From contig CALUTF010000017.1 in NCBI GenBank assembly GCA_944323595.1, forward strand, positions 1-37,168: a DNA stretch of 37,168 nucleotides, in the 5' to 3' direction. The translations under genes were made by a program, and so were the position numbers. This DNA is from Candidatus Gastranaerophilales bacterium. Its GTDB lineage: Bacteria > Cyanobacteriota > Vampirovibrionia > Gastranaerophilales > Gastranaerophilaceae. The notes under the pieces were generated by a model. It had not been told where the DNA came from and did no database searches. It was given only the letters and a program-made list of their open reading frames with translations. This document shows positions 25,852 to 35,088 of the stretch, piece after piece (the stretch's first letter is position 1; each line of letters opens with the position of its first letter).

Positions 25852-26991
25852 TCAGTTATTTGGTATAGAAAATTGGAATGTAGTAAAATTATTTGCCGAA
25901 CTTTTTACGCTGATACTGCCGCCGTGTGCAAGTATTGTTTCTTTTGCAACATATAATCCTAAGCCTGTTCCTACTTTTTTGTGTTTTTTAGCGTAAGAAA
26001 TATATTTGTCAAAAACGTCGTTAGGGTTCTTCAGATTAATTCCGGGACCGGTGTTAGTTATTGAAAAATGGGCAGCTTGCTCATCCTGATAAAGCTCTAT
26101 ATCAATATTTGTGCCAAAGGGGGCGTATTCAACGGCATTACTCATAAGATTCAGGATTACTCTTGACATTTCCATCTCATCGGCCATAATTTTTATTTCC
26201 GAAGCATTGCAGTGCAAGTTGACCGGTTGTTTTTTATCATTTGACAAAAATTCAATTTGCCTGATGCATTCACATACAAGTTTTTTAAGACAAATCATTC
26301 GTTTTACAACTTCAAGTTTCCCGTTTTCAATTTTTGAACGAGTAAGAATGTTATCTATCATTAGTTTAGAATATTTAACCGAACTGAAAATCTGGGACAT
26401 AATTTCCTGCCTGTCGGATTCTTCCTGAACTTCGTTATTCATTAAAAGATTGAAAGCAAGTATGGATGCGTTTACCGGAGTTTTTAAATCGTGAGTCACC
26501 ATCGCCAGAAAAGATTCTTTCATTTCCATACTGTTCATATAATCTGCTTTGCGTTCAATTAAATGGTGAATTTCCGCTACCAGAATATTTTGATTGAAAG
26601 GTTTTGTCAAATATAAATCAGCACCATGTTTATATGCGTGTTCAATATAATTAACGTCGTGTTTTTTAGCAATAAAAATTACAGATGGCACCCGAACCTT
26701 TTGCGCTTCAAGGTTTTTGATGTATTTTAAAAGTTTATAAAAACTTTTTAATTTTTTGTTGCAGCATAAAATGCAAACGTCTGCAGATTGCAAAGAGAGT
26801 GTATTTGCGCCTGTATTAATATGGTTTATATTACAAAATCTTACGTTAAACCTGTGCAGAATACATTTGTAATAAGAAATATGCCTGTCCTCTTCTACAA
26901 TAACAAGAATTTTGGAGAGCTTTAAAGGGTTATTGTTCAATAACTGGTTCTGAATATTATTCTCCTCATTTTTGTTAATTTGCCAGAGCAT
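25852..26991 (-). CDS. Histidine kinase with N-terminal pseudo-receiver domain
   Basis: A 379-aa soluble protein. Residues 26-146 follow a response-regulator receiver: acidic pocket VEED (32-35), a beta-3 strand ADVCILCCN, and Lys130-Pro131. The phosphoacceptor position, normally Asp, is Cys76, so it cannot be phosphorylated in the usual way. Residues 155-370 are a full kinase: His167 in MVTHDLKTPV, N box NLMSNAVEYAP, G1 NTGPGI and G2 KVGTGLGLYVAK. The pseudo-receiver may bind a partner or ligand, as in cyanobacterial CikA, where however the order is reversed. No partner regulator lies nearby. TAAAAT 6 nt before the ATG suggests a leaderless mRNA. It is divergent from dnaG. Confidence 0.87.
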   Translation of the reverse strand: MLWQINKNEENNIQNQLLNNNPLKLSKILVIVEEDRHISYYKCILHRFNVRFCNINHINTGANTLSLQSADVCILCCNKKLKSFYKLLKYIKNLEAQKVRVPSVIFIAKKHDVNYIEHAYKHGADLYLTKPFNQNILVAEIHHLIERKADYMNSMEMKESFLAMVTHDLKTPVNASILAFNLLMNNEVQEESDRQEIMSQIFSSVKYSKLMIDNILTRSKIENGKLEVVKRMICLKKLVCECIRQIEFLSNDKKQPVNLHCNASEIKIMADEMEMSRVILNLMSNAVEYAPFGTNIDIELYQDEQAAHFSITNTGPGINLKNPNDVFDKYISYAKKHKKVGTGLGLYVAKETILAHGGSISVKSSANNFTTFQFSIPNN

Positions 26992-26997
26992 ATATAG

Positions 26998-27003
26998 ATT
27001 TTA
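26998..27003 (-). promoter_or_regulatory. -10 box of the pseudo-receiver kinase gene
   Basis: TAAAAT, 6 nt before the ATG at 26991, with TTGTAT about 16 bp upstream. Divergent from the dnaG promoter; the intergenic space is 90 bp. Confidence 0.4.
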
Positions 27004-27069
27004 TATATAAAAAAGTAATATACAATTACCCATTATGGTAATAAGCTTTGCTTAAAAAAAATTTGATGA

Positions 27070-27075
27070 TAAAAT
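27070..27075 (+). promoter_or_regulatory. -10 box of dnaG-rpoD
   Basis: TAAAAT, 6 nt before the dnaG ATG at 27082; the -35 is weak (TTGCTT at 16 bp). No Shine-Dalgarno site precedes dnaG. Confidence 0.4.
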
Positions 27076-27081
27076 TTTATT

Positions 27082-28971
27082 ATGGCTGACACAATGGAAG
27101 AACTCATATCACAGATAAAAGACCGGCTTGATATAGTTGAAACGGTATCAGAACAGGTCATTTTAAAGAAAAACGGCAGTCACTACTGGGGATTATGCCC
27201 GTTCCATAAAGAAAAGACCCCGTCATTTTCAGTAAATCCAAGTCTTGGTATTTACAAATGTTTTGGCTGCGGTGAGGGTGGTGACGCACTTTCTTTTATT
27301 ATGAAGACAAAAAACATCGAGTTTATGGATTTAATAAAAGAACTTGCCGAAAAGTACGGTCTTGAAATGCCTGCAAGCTTTAAACGGAGCAGTACGTCAA
27401 AAGATTTGAAAGAACACATGATGGAAGCGTGCCGGAAAGCTGCAGAGTTTTATCATAAAAGACTGCTGAAAGACGTATCCACAGAAACCGGAAAAGTTTT
27501 GAAATATTTGAACGGGCGGGGAATTAATGAAGATATTATAAAGAAATTTACCCTCGGTATTGCCCCGAAGTCATTTACGACACTTTATGATACATTGAAG
27601 AATGAATTTTCTGATGAAGTTCTGGAAAAAGCAGGTCTTGTATTGAAAGACCGTGAGAACAAATTTATAGATCGTTTCAGAAACAGAGTTATAATTCCTA
27701 TCCAGAATGAATTCGGTGATTATGTGGCATTTGGTGCACGCGCTGTGGAAGAGGGACAATCTCCTAAATATCTTAATTCGTCAGACTCTGCTATTTACAA
27801 TAAGAGCAAATTGCTCTACGGGCTTTATACTGCAAAAGATGCTATAAAAGCCGAAGACAGCGTAGTTTTAATGGAGGGATACTTTGACGTAATTTCCGCA
27901 CAGGCACATGGTATCGAAAACTGTGTTGCAGCCTGCGGAACGGCTCTTACGTCTGACCACGTAAAATTATTGTCGCGTTATACAAAATCAAGAAGAATAT
28001 ACCTGTCATTTGATACTGATTCCGCAGGCCAAAAAGCTACCGAGCGCGGTGCGGAAATTATACGGGAAGCGTTTGAGGGACTCGGAGATATTAAACAGTT
28101 TGACGAAACTTACACAACCTCATCTGATGACAAATATTCCTGCGAAATCAGAGTTATTGCACCGCCGGAGGGTAAAGACCCCGATGAATTCATCCGTACG
28201 GCAGGTGCTGAAAGCTATAAGGCTTATATGCAGCACGCGCCGCTTTTGATAGATTTTCAAATGAATAATATCCTGAAAAGTAAACACGAAATAAAAACAC
28301 CTCTGGATAAAACAAATCTTGTAAAGAAAATTATCCCCGTCTTACAGGAAATAAAAAATGATATAGTACGCGCCGAATATGCCAAAATGGCAGCCCACGC
28401 ACTGGAAATAGACGAAACAGCCCTTATGCGCGAAATACAAAAATCAACCATTACGGTGAGCCGTCCTACAGATAATATTGTTAAAATTGTAACAAAAAAT
28501 TCATCAATTCTCGAAAAAGCGCAAAAAAATTTATTGAGCATTTTTTTTGTAGCAGACAATCGTTTCAACCTGCAGCAAATAGATAAAATGATAGGCGAGA
28601 TGCAGCTTGATGACGAAACGTTAATAATTGTAAAATCTACAATTGACAAATTTTTATGTAGCGTAAATAATGTAAAAGAATTGATTGAACATTTATATAC
28701 AGAATTTCTTCAAAAGCCGGAAGCACAAAAGGTATTGACAGATTTAATAACAACATCACAGATGTATAGCCATTTGTCCGAACAGGACATGCAAACAGCA
28801 ATAGAAGAAACTAAACGCAAAATAAATCAAATTCAACACGAAAAAGAACGCGAACAGTTAAGAAATTTGTACAAAAGCGCAAATGATGATGAAATAGAAG
28901 CCCTTAAACTTCAGATGCAGCTAAGAGATAAAATAAATAACAGAAATAAATCGGAGAAAATGAATGACTAA
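27082..28971 (+). CDS. dnaG: DNA primase
   Basis: A 629-aa primase that makes RNA primers at the replication fork. The N-terminal CHC2 zinc finger is complete (Cys39, His42, Cys60, Cys63: [12 protein letters not shown]...[11 protein letters not shown]). The catalytic core follows with [20 protein letters not shown], and the TOPRIM metal sites in [12 protein letters not shown] and [16 protein letters not shown]. An acidic/polar stretch ([14 protein letters not shown], about 345-360) interrupts the TOPRIM domain relative to E. coli. The C-terminal helicase-binding region is poorly conserved and highly charged. The gene overlaps rpoD by 8 nt, as in the macromolecular-synthesis operon, but without rpsU. 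Confidence 0.97.
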   Translation: MADTMEELISQIKDRLDIVETVSEQVILKKNGSHYWGLCPFHKEKTPSFSVNPSLGIYKCFGCGEGGDALSFIMKTKNIEFMDLIKELAEKYGLEMPASFKRSSTSKDLKEHMMEACRKAAEFYHKRLLKDVSTETGKVLKYLNGRGINEDIIKKFTLGIAPKSFTTLYDTLKNEFSDEVLEKAGLVLKDRENKFIDRFRNRVIIPIQNEFGDYVAFGARAVEEGQSPKYLNSSDSAIYNKSKLLYGLYTAKDAIKAEDSVVLMEGYFDVISAQAHGIENCVAACGTALTSDHVKLLSRYTKSRRIYLSFDTDSAGQKATERGAEIIREAFEGLGDIKQFDETYTTSSDDKYSCEIRVIAPPEGKDPDEFIRTAGAESYKAYMQHAPLLIDFQMNNILKSKHEIKTPLDKTNLVKKIIPVLQEIKNDIVRAEYAKMAAHALEIDETALMREIQKSTITVSRPTDNIVKIVTKNSSILEKAQKNLLSIFFVADNRFNLQQIDKMIGEMQLDDETLIIVKSTIDKFLCSVNNVKELIEHLYTEFLQKPEAQKVLTDLITTSQMYSHLSEQDMQTAIEETKRKINQIQHEKEREQLRNLYKSANDDEIEALKLQMQLRDKINNRNKSEKMND

Positions 28972-30067
28972 AAAAAGACAACCCAACTCCTCAATTGTAA
29001 GTATTTTAGATGAAGATAATCTGGATTTACACGAAATTGATGAGGATGGAGCATTAGGCTCTGAAAATGATAGCGTAAATTACATGAATATGGACATCAG
29101 TACTGATAACATTGAAGATATCGTTACCGAAAAAATGGGTAATAAAATGAATCTTGATGATATCTACATGATGAACGATTCAAGTGAAGAGGAAGACGAC
29201 AGCGATTTTGAACTTCCTAAAGGTATTGCGGTAGACGATCCTGTAAGACTTTATCTTAGAGAAATAGGCAGAATAAAATTATTATCTGCAAACGAAGAGA
29301 TTGAACTGGCAAGAAAAATTCTTCAGGGCGGTACACCCGGCGCTATTGCAAAAAGAAAACTGGTACAGGCAAACTTGCGTCTGGTAGTAAGTATAGCTAA
29401 AAAATATGTAGGACGCGGTATGCTGTTTTTAGACCTTATTCAGGAAGGCAACCTTGGTTTAATCCGTGCGGCAGAAAAATTTGATCACGAAAGAGGTTTT
29501 AAATTCTCAACTTATGCAACATGGTGGATTAGACAGGCAATTACAAGGGCAATTGCCGATCAGGCAAGAACAATCCGTATCCCTGTTCACATGGTGGAAA
29601 CAATTAATAAACTGAAAAAAGTTACACGCCGTCTTGCTCAGGAACTTTCAAGAAAACCGACCGAAGATGAACTTGCAATTGAAATGAATGTTTCAATCCC
29701 TAAACTTCGTGAAATCATTAAAATTGCACAGGAACCGCTTTCTCTTGAAACTCCAATCGGAAAAGAAGAAGATTCCCGTCTCGGTGATTTTATTGAAGAC
29801 AAAGAAGCAGATGCACCAATCAAAACAGTTGCATCAGAACTTTTGAGAGAAGATCTTGCAGAAGTTCTCTGCACACTTTCTCCAAGAGAACGTGATGTTT
29901 TGAGACTTCGTTTTGGAATGGATGACGGACGTCAGAGAACTCTGGAAGAAGTTGGACAGCTCTTCGGTGTAACACGTGAACGTATAAGACAAATTGAAGC
30001 AAAAGCTTTGAGAAAACTACGTCACCCGAACAGAAGCAAACGCTTGAGAGAATATGTAGAATCATAA
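28964..30067 (+). CDS. rpoD: Primary sigma factor RpoD/SigA
   Basis: A 367-aa housekeeping sigma factor. An acidic N-terminal region (1-85) replaces region 1.1. Region 1.2 is [18 protein letters not shown]; region 2 has [20 protein letters not shown] and the -10-reading segment [20 protein letters not shown]; region 3 includes [13 protein letters not shown]; region 4.2 is [20 protein letters not shown]. It therefore should read TTGACA/TATAAT promoters, matching those seen in this window. The ATG (28964) has GGAG 7 nt upstream and overlaps the dnaG stop, implying translational coupling. Confidence 0.97.
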   Translation: MTKKRQPNSSIVSILDEDNLDLHEIDEDGALGSENDSVNYMNMDISTDNIEDIVTEKMGNKMNLDDIYMMNDSSEEEDDSDFELPKGIAVDDPVRLYLREIGRIKLLSANEEIELARKILQGGTPGAIAKRKLVQANLRLVVSIAKKYVGRGMLFLDLIQEGNLGLIRAAEKFDHERGFKFSTYATWWIRQAITRAIADQARTIRIPVHMVETINKLKKVTRRLAQELSRKPTEDELAIEMNVSIPKLREIIKIAQEPLSLETPIGKEEDSRLGDFIEDKEADAPIKTVASELLREDLAEVLCTLSPRERDVLRLRFGMDDGRQRTLEEVGQLFGVTRERIRQIEAKALRKLRHPNRSKRLREYVES

Positions 30068-30089
30068 AAACACACAATATATAAAATCT

Positions 30090-30143
30090 AAAAAGATTCT
30101 TCGAAACCGGTTATTTTGACCACAACGGAGAATCTTTTTTTTT
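30090..30143 (+). terminator. Terminator of dnaG-rpoD
   Basis: Outer stem AAAAAGATTCT (30090-30100) with AGAATCTTTTT (30129-30139), inner CCG/CGG pairing, and a run of nine T. Confidence 0.85.
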
Positions 30144-30234
30144 ACTTAAAATTTAATGTCATAGAAAGATTGATTTAGAATTTTGGGTTATATATTCGAT
30201 GGACAAAAAGCGAGATTTTTTTATGGAAATATGT

Positions 30235-30240
30235 TATAAT
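30235..30240 (+). promoter_or_regulatory. Extended -10 box of the prepilin-like gene
   Basis: TGTTATAAT (TG-n-TATAAT), 7 nt before the ATG at 30248. No Shine-Dalgarno site; leaderless arrangement. Confidence 0.55.
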
Positions 30241-30247
30241 AGAATAT

Positions 30248-30934
30248 ATGAAAAAGCTTGGATTCAGTTTAGCGGAAGTATTATTTACCTTAGGTATAAT
30301 CGGTGTTGTTGCTGCTGTGACGCTGCCGACATTGATAAATAATTACAGGGAAAAAGAAACGGTAACCCGTCTGAAAAAAGTATATTCCACAATACAAACT
30401 GCGTATAATTACACAATGATGGAGGAGGGTCCGACAAAGTTCTGGGGGGCTTTAAGGGGTGTTGAAACCGGCGGTGAACTGGTATTGCTTGACAAATTTT
30501 CTAAATATATGCATTTTACAAAAGTATGCGGACACGATAGGGGCTGTTTTCCTGATCAGCATTATTTGACCGTAAAAAATACCGAATATGCAAACTGGAA
30601 TGAACTGGGAGACAGGGCAAAAGCAATTCTTCCTGACGGGACACTTATTATGTTTAATATGACCAAGGCAGGAGAATCCGATGCACAGATTTATGTTGAT
30701 CTGAATGGATTTAAAGGTCCGAATAAATTAGGGGATGACTTCCATTACTTTTTTGTTTACGACAACAAAATAATTCCTGCAGGTGCGCCGGCCACTCAGG
30801 GCGAGGAATATTTTGTACAGTATTGTTTGACTGAAAAAGGTTATGGCTGTACTGCCTGGGCGTTATATAACGAAAATTTGGATTATTTACACTGCACTGA
30901 CCTTGACTGGAACGGTAAGAAAACGTGTAAATAA
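30248..30934 (+). CDS. Type IV pilin-like protein with prepilin N-terminal methylation motif
   Basis: A 228-aa protein with a class III signal: MKKLG^FSLAEVLFTLGIIG, where PilD-type peptidase would cut after Gly5 and methylate Phe6, and Glu10 is the conserved +5 residue. The hydrophobic helix 6-27 anchors it and drives assembly into a pilus or pseudopilus. The globular part (40-228) has two Cys pairs (VCGHDRGC near 95, and CLTEKGYGC, CTDLDWNGKKTC near the end) that could form disulfides, and DGT/MFNMTK motifs common in Gram-negative pseudopilins. No pilus assembly genes are nearby; it is one of the scattered pilins typical of this bacterial group (family knowledge). Confidence 0.85.
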   Translation: MKKLGFSLAEVLFTLGIIGVVAAVTLPTLINNYREKETVTRLKKVYSTIQTAYNYTMMEEGPTKFWGALRGVETGGELVLLDKFSKYMHFTKVCGHDRGCFPDQHYLTVKNTEYANWNELGDRAKAILPDGTLIMFNMTKAGESDAQIYVDLNGFKGPNKLGDDFHYFFVYDNKIIPAGAPATQGEEYFVQYCLTEKGYGCTAWALYNENLDYLHCTDLDWNGKKTCK

Positions 30935-30994
30935 ACGCTGGCTTTTTTAATTTCGTTAATCTTTTGTTAAATACGGCTGAGTATATAGTGTTGT

Positions 30995-31029
30995 ATGCAA
31001 ACGAAATGTTTGCACCTCACCCTAGCCCT
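30995..31029. repeat. Detached partial unit of the tandem array
   Basis: GCAAACGAAATGTTTGC followed by ACCTCACCCTAGCCCT. The last 16 nt (31014-31029) are repeated at 31232-31247 where the array proper begins, so the 202 bp between look like an insertion or an older diverged unit. Confidence 0.65.
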
Positions 31030-31231
31030 GTTGGCACCCTGTCTTGGATTTGCTCCACGCTCACGGATACTCGGCAAAAAGCCTGTCGGCTAAGCTGTCT
31101 CGTTCCGTTTGCAATCCGGACTAACTTCGTGTCGTCTGTCCGCAAATCCGCTCTCCAAATTGGGCGAGCGGAAAGACAGACTATATTGTCATGCTGAACT
31201 TGTTTCAGCATCTTAGCTTGTAGAATGTCAT
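31030..31231. repeat. 202-bp non-coding segment between 16-bp direct repeats
   Basis: Bounded by ACCTCACCCTAGCCCT on both sides. It contains GGATTTGC (31046-31053) with GCAAATCC (31142-31149), and the hairpin ATGCTGAA-CTTGT-TTCAGCAT (31191-31211), a type of intergenic palindrome common in many genomes, whose translation gives the well-known spurious peptide MLKQVQHD. Its base composition is less AT-rich than the surroundings. Confidence 0.5.
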
Positions 31232-31232
31232 A

Positions 31233-32107
31233 CCTCACCCTAGCCCTCTCCTACTTAGGAGAGGGGAGTATAATTTACACAAAAGCCGGCATTTAAATGG
31301 TATACAAATTCCTTTGAACATCTAATACAAGCGACAATTCCAATGTTGAGGAGTAGCAATGATGCAAACGAAACGTTTGCACCTCACCCTAGCCCTCTCC
31401 TACTTAGGAGAGGGGAGTATAATTTACACAAAAGCCGGCATTTAAATGGTATACAAATTCCTTTGAACATCTAATACAAGCGACAATTCCAATGTTGAGG
31501 AGTAGCAATGATGCAAACGAAACGTTTGCACCTCACCCTAGCCCTCTCCTACTTAGGAGAGGGGAGTATAATTTACACAAAGCCGCCATTTTAAAGATGT
31601 TTAAAATTTTTTGAACACCTAATATAGGCGACAATTCCAATATTGAAGAGTAGTGTTGATGCAAACAACAAACTTAAAATCTGCAAGTTTTAACTATTTT
31701 GTTAAGCTCTTACGATTTCTATAAAAGCCGCCATTTAAATGGTATACAAATTCCTTGAACATCTAATATAGGCGACAATTCCAATATTGAAGAGTAGTGT
31801 TGATGCAAACAACAAACTTAAAATCTGCAAGTTTTAACTATTTTGTTAAGCTCTTACGATTTCTATAAAAGCCGCCATTTAAATGGTATACAAATTCCTT
31901 GAACATCTAATATAGGCGACAATTCCAATATTGAAGAGTAGTGTTGATGCAAACAACAAACTTAAAACCCGTAAGTTTTAACTATTTTGTTAAGCTCTTA
32001 CGGTTTCTACAAAAGCTGGCATTTAAATGATATACAAATTCCTTGAACATCTAATACAGGCGACAATTCCAATATTGAAGAGTAGTGTTGATGCAAACTT
32101 ATGTTTG
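31233..32107. repeat. Mosaic tandem repeat array, 149-bp and 144-bp units
   Basis: A common core of about 90 bp (AAAGCCGGCATTTAAATGG, ...GAACATCTAATA..., ...GCGACAATTCCAAT...TTGA.GAGTAG..., ...GATGCAAAC) is repeated about six times. Starts at 31233, 31382 and 31531 have period 149 and a linker with CCTCACCCTAGCCCTCTCC...GGAGAGGGGAG. After a diverged core, GCAAACAACAAAC at 31661, 31805 and 31949 and GCAAACTTATG at 32093 have period 144 with a different, AT-rich linker. The first 149-bp units are nearly identical, so expansion is recent. Cores contain the palindrome CCATTTAAATGG. The array ends at GCAAAC-TTAT-GTTTGC (32093-32108), which touches the rseP stop codon. No reading frame. Confidence 0.9.
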
Positions 32108-33592
32108 CTAGATTTTTTGGGTAAATATTGCATAGAAATCATTGCATAGCATAAATATCATCAACAAAATCAGCATCATAAAGAATGTTGAGCTAATTTT
32201 TTCCATAACTTTTTCATCGACGGGTTTTCCGTGAATTTTCTCTAAAATAAGGAAGAGTGCGTGTCCGCCGTCAAGCGCGGGTATAGGTAAAAAGTTAAAT
32301 ATGGCAAGGTTCATGGAAATCATTGCAGTAAGCAGCAGTCCGTAGAAGATTCCCTGATTGTCAATAATATTTCCGCCGATTTTTGTGACAACTACAATAC
32401 TGTGAAGATATTTAAGCGGAATTTTACCTGTAAATAATTGTTTCAGAGTAATAAGCATGCCGCTGGTTTCGTTATACAGATACTTGTAACTAACGGCTAT
32501 GGCAGAAAATACCCCTTTTACCGGCATCATTTTTTCATCAGCAACATAAGAAATACCGATTAATCCTGATTCATTCGGATAAATTGTATTGAGGTCAATA
32601 CGCTGTCCCATCCGTTCGACCGTCATTTCCAAAGGATGAACATTATCGGCAAGCGCGTATGCAATATCGTTTAAAGAACTTTCTCCGTCTGCAATCCAGT
32701 ATTTAGGATTTTTAATTGAATCCCGAATATTTTTTTGTTTATCGTTAAGTTCAATTTGTTTATCCTGATAGATAGCTACACCGCGCAAAACATTCCGATC
32801 AAGATAAATTTTTTCTTCTCTTTGCTGCTGTGGAAGTTTAACAAGCGAATCTTTCAGTATAATTTCATTACGCTCATAAGCGTGGTTGTAACTTTTCAAT
32901 CTTTGATAAACAGATTCCAGCTGACTTTCGGTAACTTTACCATCATTTTTAGCGCTGTACATTGCGTACAACCTTAATGCGTATCTGGAAGTTACGTCAG
33001 AACCGTTAATTTTAACAATTTTATCACCTTTTTGTGCTCCTGAAGTTTCTGCTGACGGTGATACAGATTTTCTGTATAAATATTCAATTAATTCGTCACT
33101 GTCTTTTGTAAGAGAATCCGTTAGAGGTAGCAGCTTTTCGCCGTTATAACTTAAATCAATTGTATTAAATGAAATATTAGATTTTTCAACAACTTTTTCA
33201 AATTTAATATCATAAGTGTTTGACGGCAGTTGCCCCCATAAAAGAGCGGTAATAAATACAATAACAAACGCACAGACAACGTTAGCGAGAACACCTGCAG
33301 ATATTACGATAAATCTCTGATAAACCGGTCTGTTTGCAAATCTGTCAGGGGAGTCTTTCGGGAGTTTGTTTTCGGGTTCGTCGTCAGGGAATGATACATA
33401 GCCGCCAAGTAAAAATGCATGAATTCTTACAGTTAAATCTCCAAACTGTTTTTCCCATAATGTTGGTCCGATAGGCAAACCAAATCCGAATGCGGACACT
33501 TTCATTTTAAACATTTTTGCCGCAAAAAAGTGCCCTGCTTCGTGTACAAGAACCAGTATACTTAACAGCAATATCATTATGATTATTGACAT
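32108..33592 (-). CDS. rseP: Site-2 protease RseP (M50 metalloprotease)
   Basis: A 494-aa intramembrane zinc protease that cuts anti-sigma factors or signal peptides within the membrane. The zinc site His17-Glu18-x-x-His21 (LVHEAGHFFAAKMF) lies in the first helix and the second ligand motif NFLPIPALDGGH at 433-444 (Asp441). A PDZ-like domain begins at GAQKGDKIVKINGSDV but is interrupted by about 100 charged residues (215-310) before continuing at ADNVHPLEMTVERMGQ, which makes the protein longer than usual. The ATG has AAGGGG 5 nt upstream. The tandem array starts at its stop codon. Confidence 0.93.
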   Translation of the reverse strand: MSIIIMILLLSILVLVHEAGHFFAAKMFKMKVSAFGFGLPIGPTLWEKQFGDLTVRIHAFLLGGYVSFPDDEPENKLPKDSPDRFANRPVYQRFIVISAGVLANVVCAFVIVFITALLWGQLPSNTYDIKFEKVVEKSNISFNTIDLSYNGEKLLPLTDSLTKDSDELIEYLYRKSVSPSAETSGAQKGDKIVKINGSDVTSRYALRLYAMYSAKNDGKVTESQLESVYQRLKSYNHAYERNEIILKDSLVKLPQQQREEKIYLDRNVLRGVAIYQDKQIELNDKQKNIRDSIKNPKYWIADGESSLNDIAYALADNVHPLEMTVERMGQRIDLNTIYPNESGLIGISYVADEKMMPVKGVFSAIAVSYKYLYNETSGMLITLKQLFTGKIPLKYLHSIVVVTKIGGNIIDNQGIFYGLLLTAMISMNLAIFNFLPIPALDGGHALFLILEKIHGKPVDEKVMEKISSTFFMMLILLMIFMLCNDFYAIFTQKI

Positions 33593-33669
33593 ATATTCCC
33601 CTTTAAAGTCTCACTCTCTTTATATTTTACCATAAAAGCAAAACAAGATAATAATCATGATATTTAATT

Positions 33670-34905
33670 TTACGAATTCTGAATTTTTGCGCGTTCCAGC
33701 AGGTTTGTCGGCATATTTTTCTGTTCCTGATTGTATCTGTACTGTGTGAAAGCCCGTGAAACTCCTGCTACAAACATCCCCATAAACAACATTCCGAATA
33801 AGAATGGCACACTTGTTATTAGAGCTTTTTGTTTACAAAGTTTGGCAAATTCATTTTCTACGGTTGTTTTATTTTTTTCTGCCAGTTTTTTTGCAAGTTC
33901 CGGAAGTTCTTTGTACGCCGGCACGTGTATGTCTTGAGATATAGTATCTTTAAAGCTGTCTTTTTTGCGTAATATTTTTTTGAAGCCGCGTTCGAACATT
34001 TCACTGCCGGTTACTACATAAAATCCTACCAGAGGGAATCGGAATAATGTTTCTAAAAAGTTTTGTTTTCCTCTGTCTGCTGAAGAGCCGAAATATCCTG
34101 CTCCGCCAAGCAGAACGCATGACGTTAATTGTCCGTGGCTCAGGCTAAGTTTTCCTTTGTCATCACGAAAATCTAAGCTGAAATATTTATTTACTGTTGC
34201 TGCTTTTTTCTCATTATTTTTAAACAATACGCTTCCCGGTGTCAAAATTATATCGCTTAATTTTTGCAATGCTTTTGAACTCTTACCTTTCTTTACCAGC
34301 AACAGTGATGTCAGCATACATCCGCCAAATGCAGCGGCCGCGCCGAGCATGTGATTTATTGCGCTTTTCTTAACTTTTTCCTGTTTTGACTGTTTTTCAA
34401 TTTTATCTTTATTCAGGTTTGCTATATTATTAAAGTCTGCCTGATGGAATACTTTTAGAGTGAACAGGTTTTTCAGGTAACAGAGGGAATATTCTGCAAG
34501 CGGAATTATCATACAGCTTGCGGCTATAGCGGCTTTGACAGGTTTTATTTCTTTTAATTTATCAGCAGAAATTGCTGCATCCCTGTTAAGCTCTGTCATT
34601 GGCGTGGAAATTTTTTGTTTTAATGATGCATCAAGACCCTTTTGATATATCGGGCGAAATACTCCGTTGCCCAATAATTTCGGGGTATAATATACAAGAA
34701 CGCTTTCTCCAACTTCCTGAAACGAATTCTCGCTCAAATCAGCGAAACTGCGTGCAAAAGTTGCTTTAGGTATAAGGTTTGTCACGGTGTCCTGTACAAA
34801 TCTGACATGTGACAACGATTCAGACTGTTCCTGTTTGGCAAGGAATTTTGTCGTCTTTTTTAAAAGCTTATTGGGTAACGTATTGATTAAATTATTTATC
34901 TGCAT
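33670..34905 (-). CDS. Hypothetical multi-pass membrane protein behind a Trp-codon leader
   Basis: Not recognised. The 411-aa protein has a hydrophilic N-terminus (1-120), likely helices at about 124-146, 184-204 and 362-386, weaker hydrophobic segments at 258-275 and 285-300, and long basic loops (e.g. 160-182, 305-320). It has no signal peptide and no enzyme or transporter motif I can name. The ATG at 34905 has GAGGT 9 nt upstream. Upstream on the same strand lies what looks like a complete tryptophan attenuator, so its expression may rise when charged tRNA-Trp is scarce. That suggests a link with tryptophan supply, but the sequence itself gives no support for transport or synthesis. Confidence 0.7.
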   Translation of the reverse strand: MQINNLINTLPNKLLKKTTKFLAKQEQSESLSHVRFVQDTVTNLIPKATFARSFADLSENSFQEVGESVLVYYTPKLLGNGVFRPIYQKGLDASLKQKISTPMTELNRDAAISADKLKEIKPVKAAIAASCMIIPLAEYSLCYLKNLFTLKVFHQADFNNIANLNKDKIEKQSKQEKVKKSAINHMLGAAAAFGGCMLTSLLLVKKGKSSKALQKLSDIILTPGSVLFKNNEKKAATVNKYFSLDFRDDKGKLSLSHGQLTSCVLLGGAGYFGSSADRGKQNFLETLFRFPLVGFYVVTGSEMFERGFKKILRKKDSFKDTISQDIHVPAYKELPELAKKLAEKNKTTVENEFAKLCKQKALITSVPFLFGMLFMGMFVAGVSRAFTQYRYNQEQKNMPTNLLERAKIQNS

Positions 34906-34941
34906 TTTTTTTAAACCTCATTAAATATCTGAATTTCCTAC

Positions 34942-34974
34942 AAAAAAAGCCCGTTCAGACTCTCTCGAACAGGC
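34942..34974 (-). terminator. Attenuator terminator
   Basis: 8-bp stem (34967-34974 with 34949-34956, one G-U), 10-nt loop, U7 tail (34942-34948), 36 nt before the start of the 411-aa gene. Confidence 0.85.
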
Positions 34975-35010
34975 TATTTTATTGTTGTATGTTTTTTATT
35001 ATTCAAATAT

Positions 35011-35088
35011 TTAACGCCAACAAAACGTGCCTGCTCTTTTTTGCAGCCACCACCAGTTTTGAGTTTTGTTTTGTTGGATGTAATTCAT
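35011..35088 (-). CDS. Trp-rich leader peptide, 25 aa
   Basis: ATG at 35088, TAA at 35011-35013. The peptide begins MNYIQQNKTQ, has Trp at 12, 13 and 14 (TGG TGG TGG) and again at 24, and ends FCWR. Four Trp in 25 residues, three in a row, is the pattern of trp leader peptides in several phyla (e.g. NWWW in actinobacterial and SIWWW in alphaproteobacterial trpE leaders, from family knowledge). AAAGGA lies about 14 nt before the ATG, so the ribosome site is weak or leader translation uses another signal. The peptide is probably only a sensor. Confidence 0.7.
   Translation of the reverse strand: MNYIQQNKTQNWWWLQKRAGTFCWR

Noticed and set aside
31017-31238. Reading frames of about 75 aa on both strands in the repeat region
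   Set aside because: They lie over palindromic repeats and contain the MLKQVQHD-type translation of a common intergenic hairpin; no start signals or protein-like composition.
31233-32107. CRISPR array
   Set aside because: Units are 144-149 bp, linkers repeat rather than vary, and there are no cas genes.
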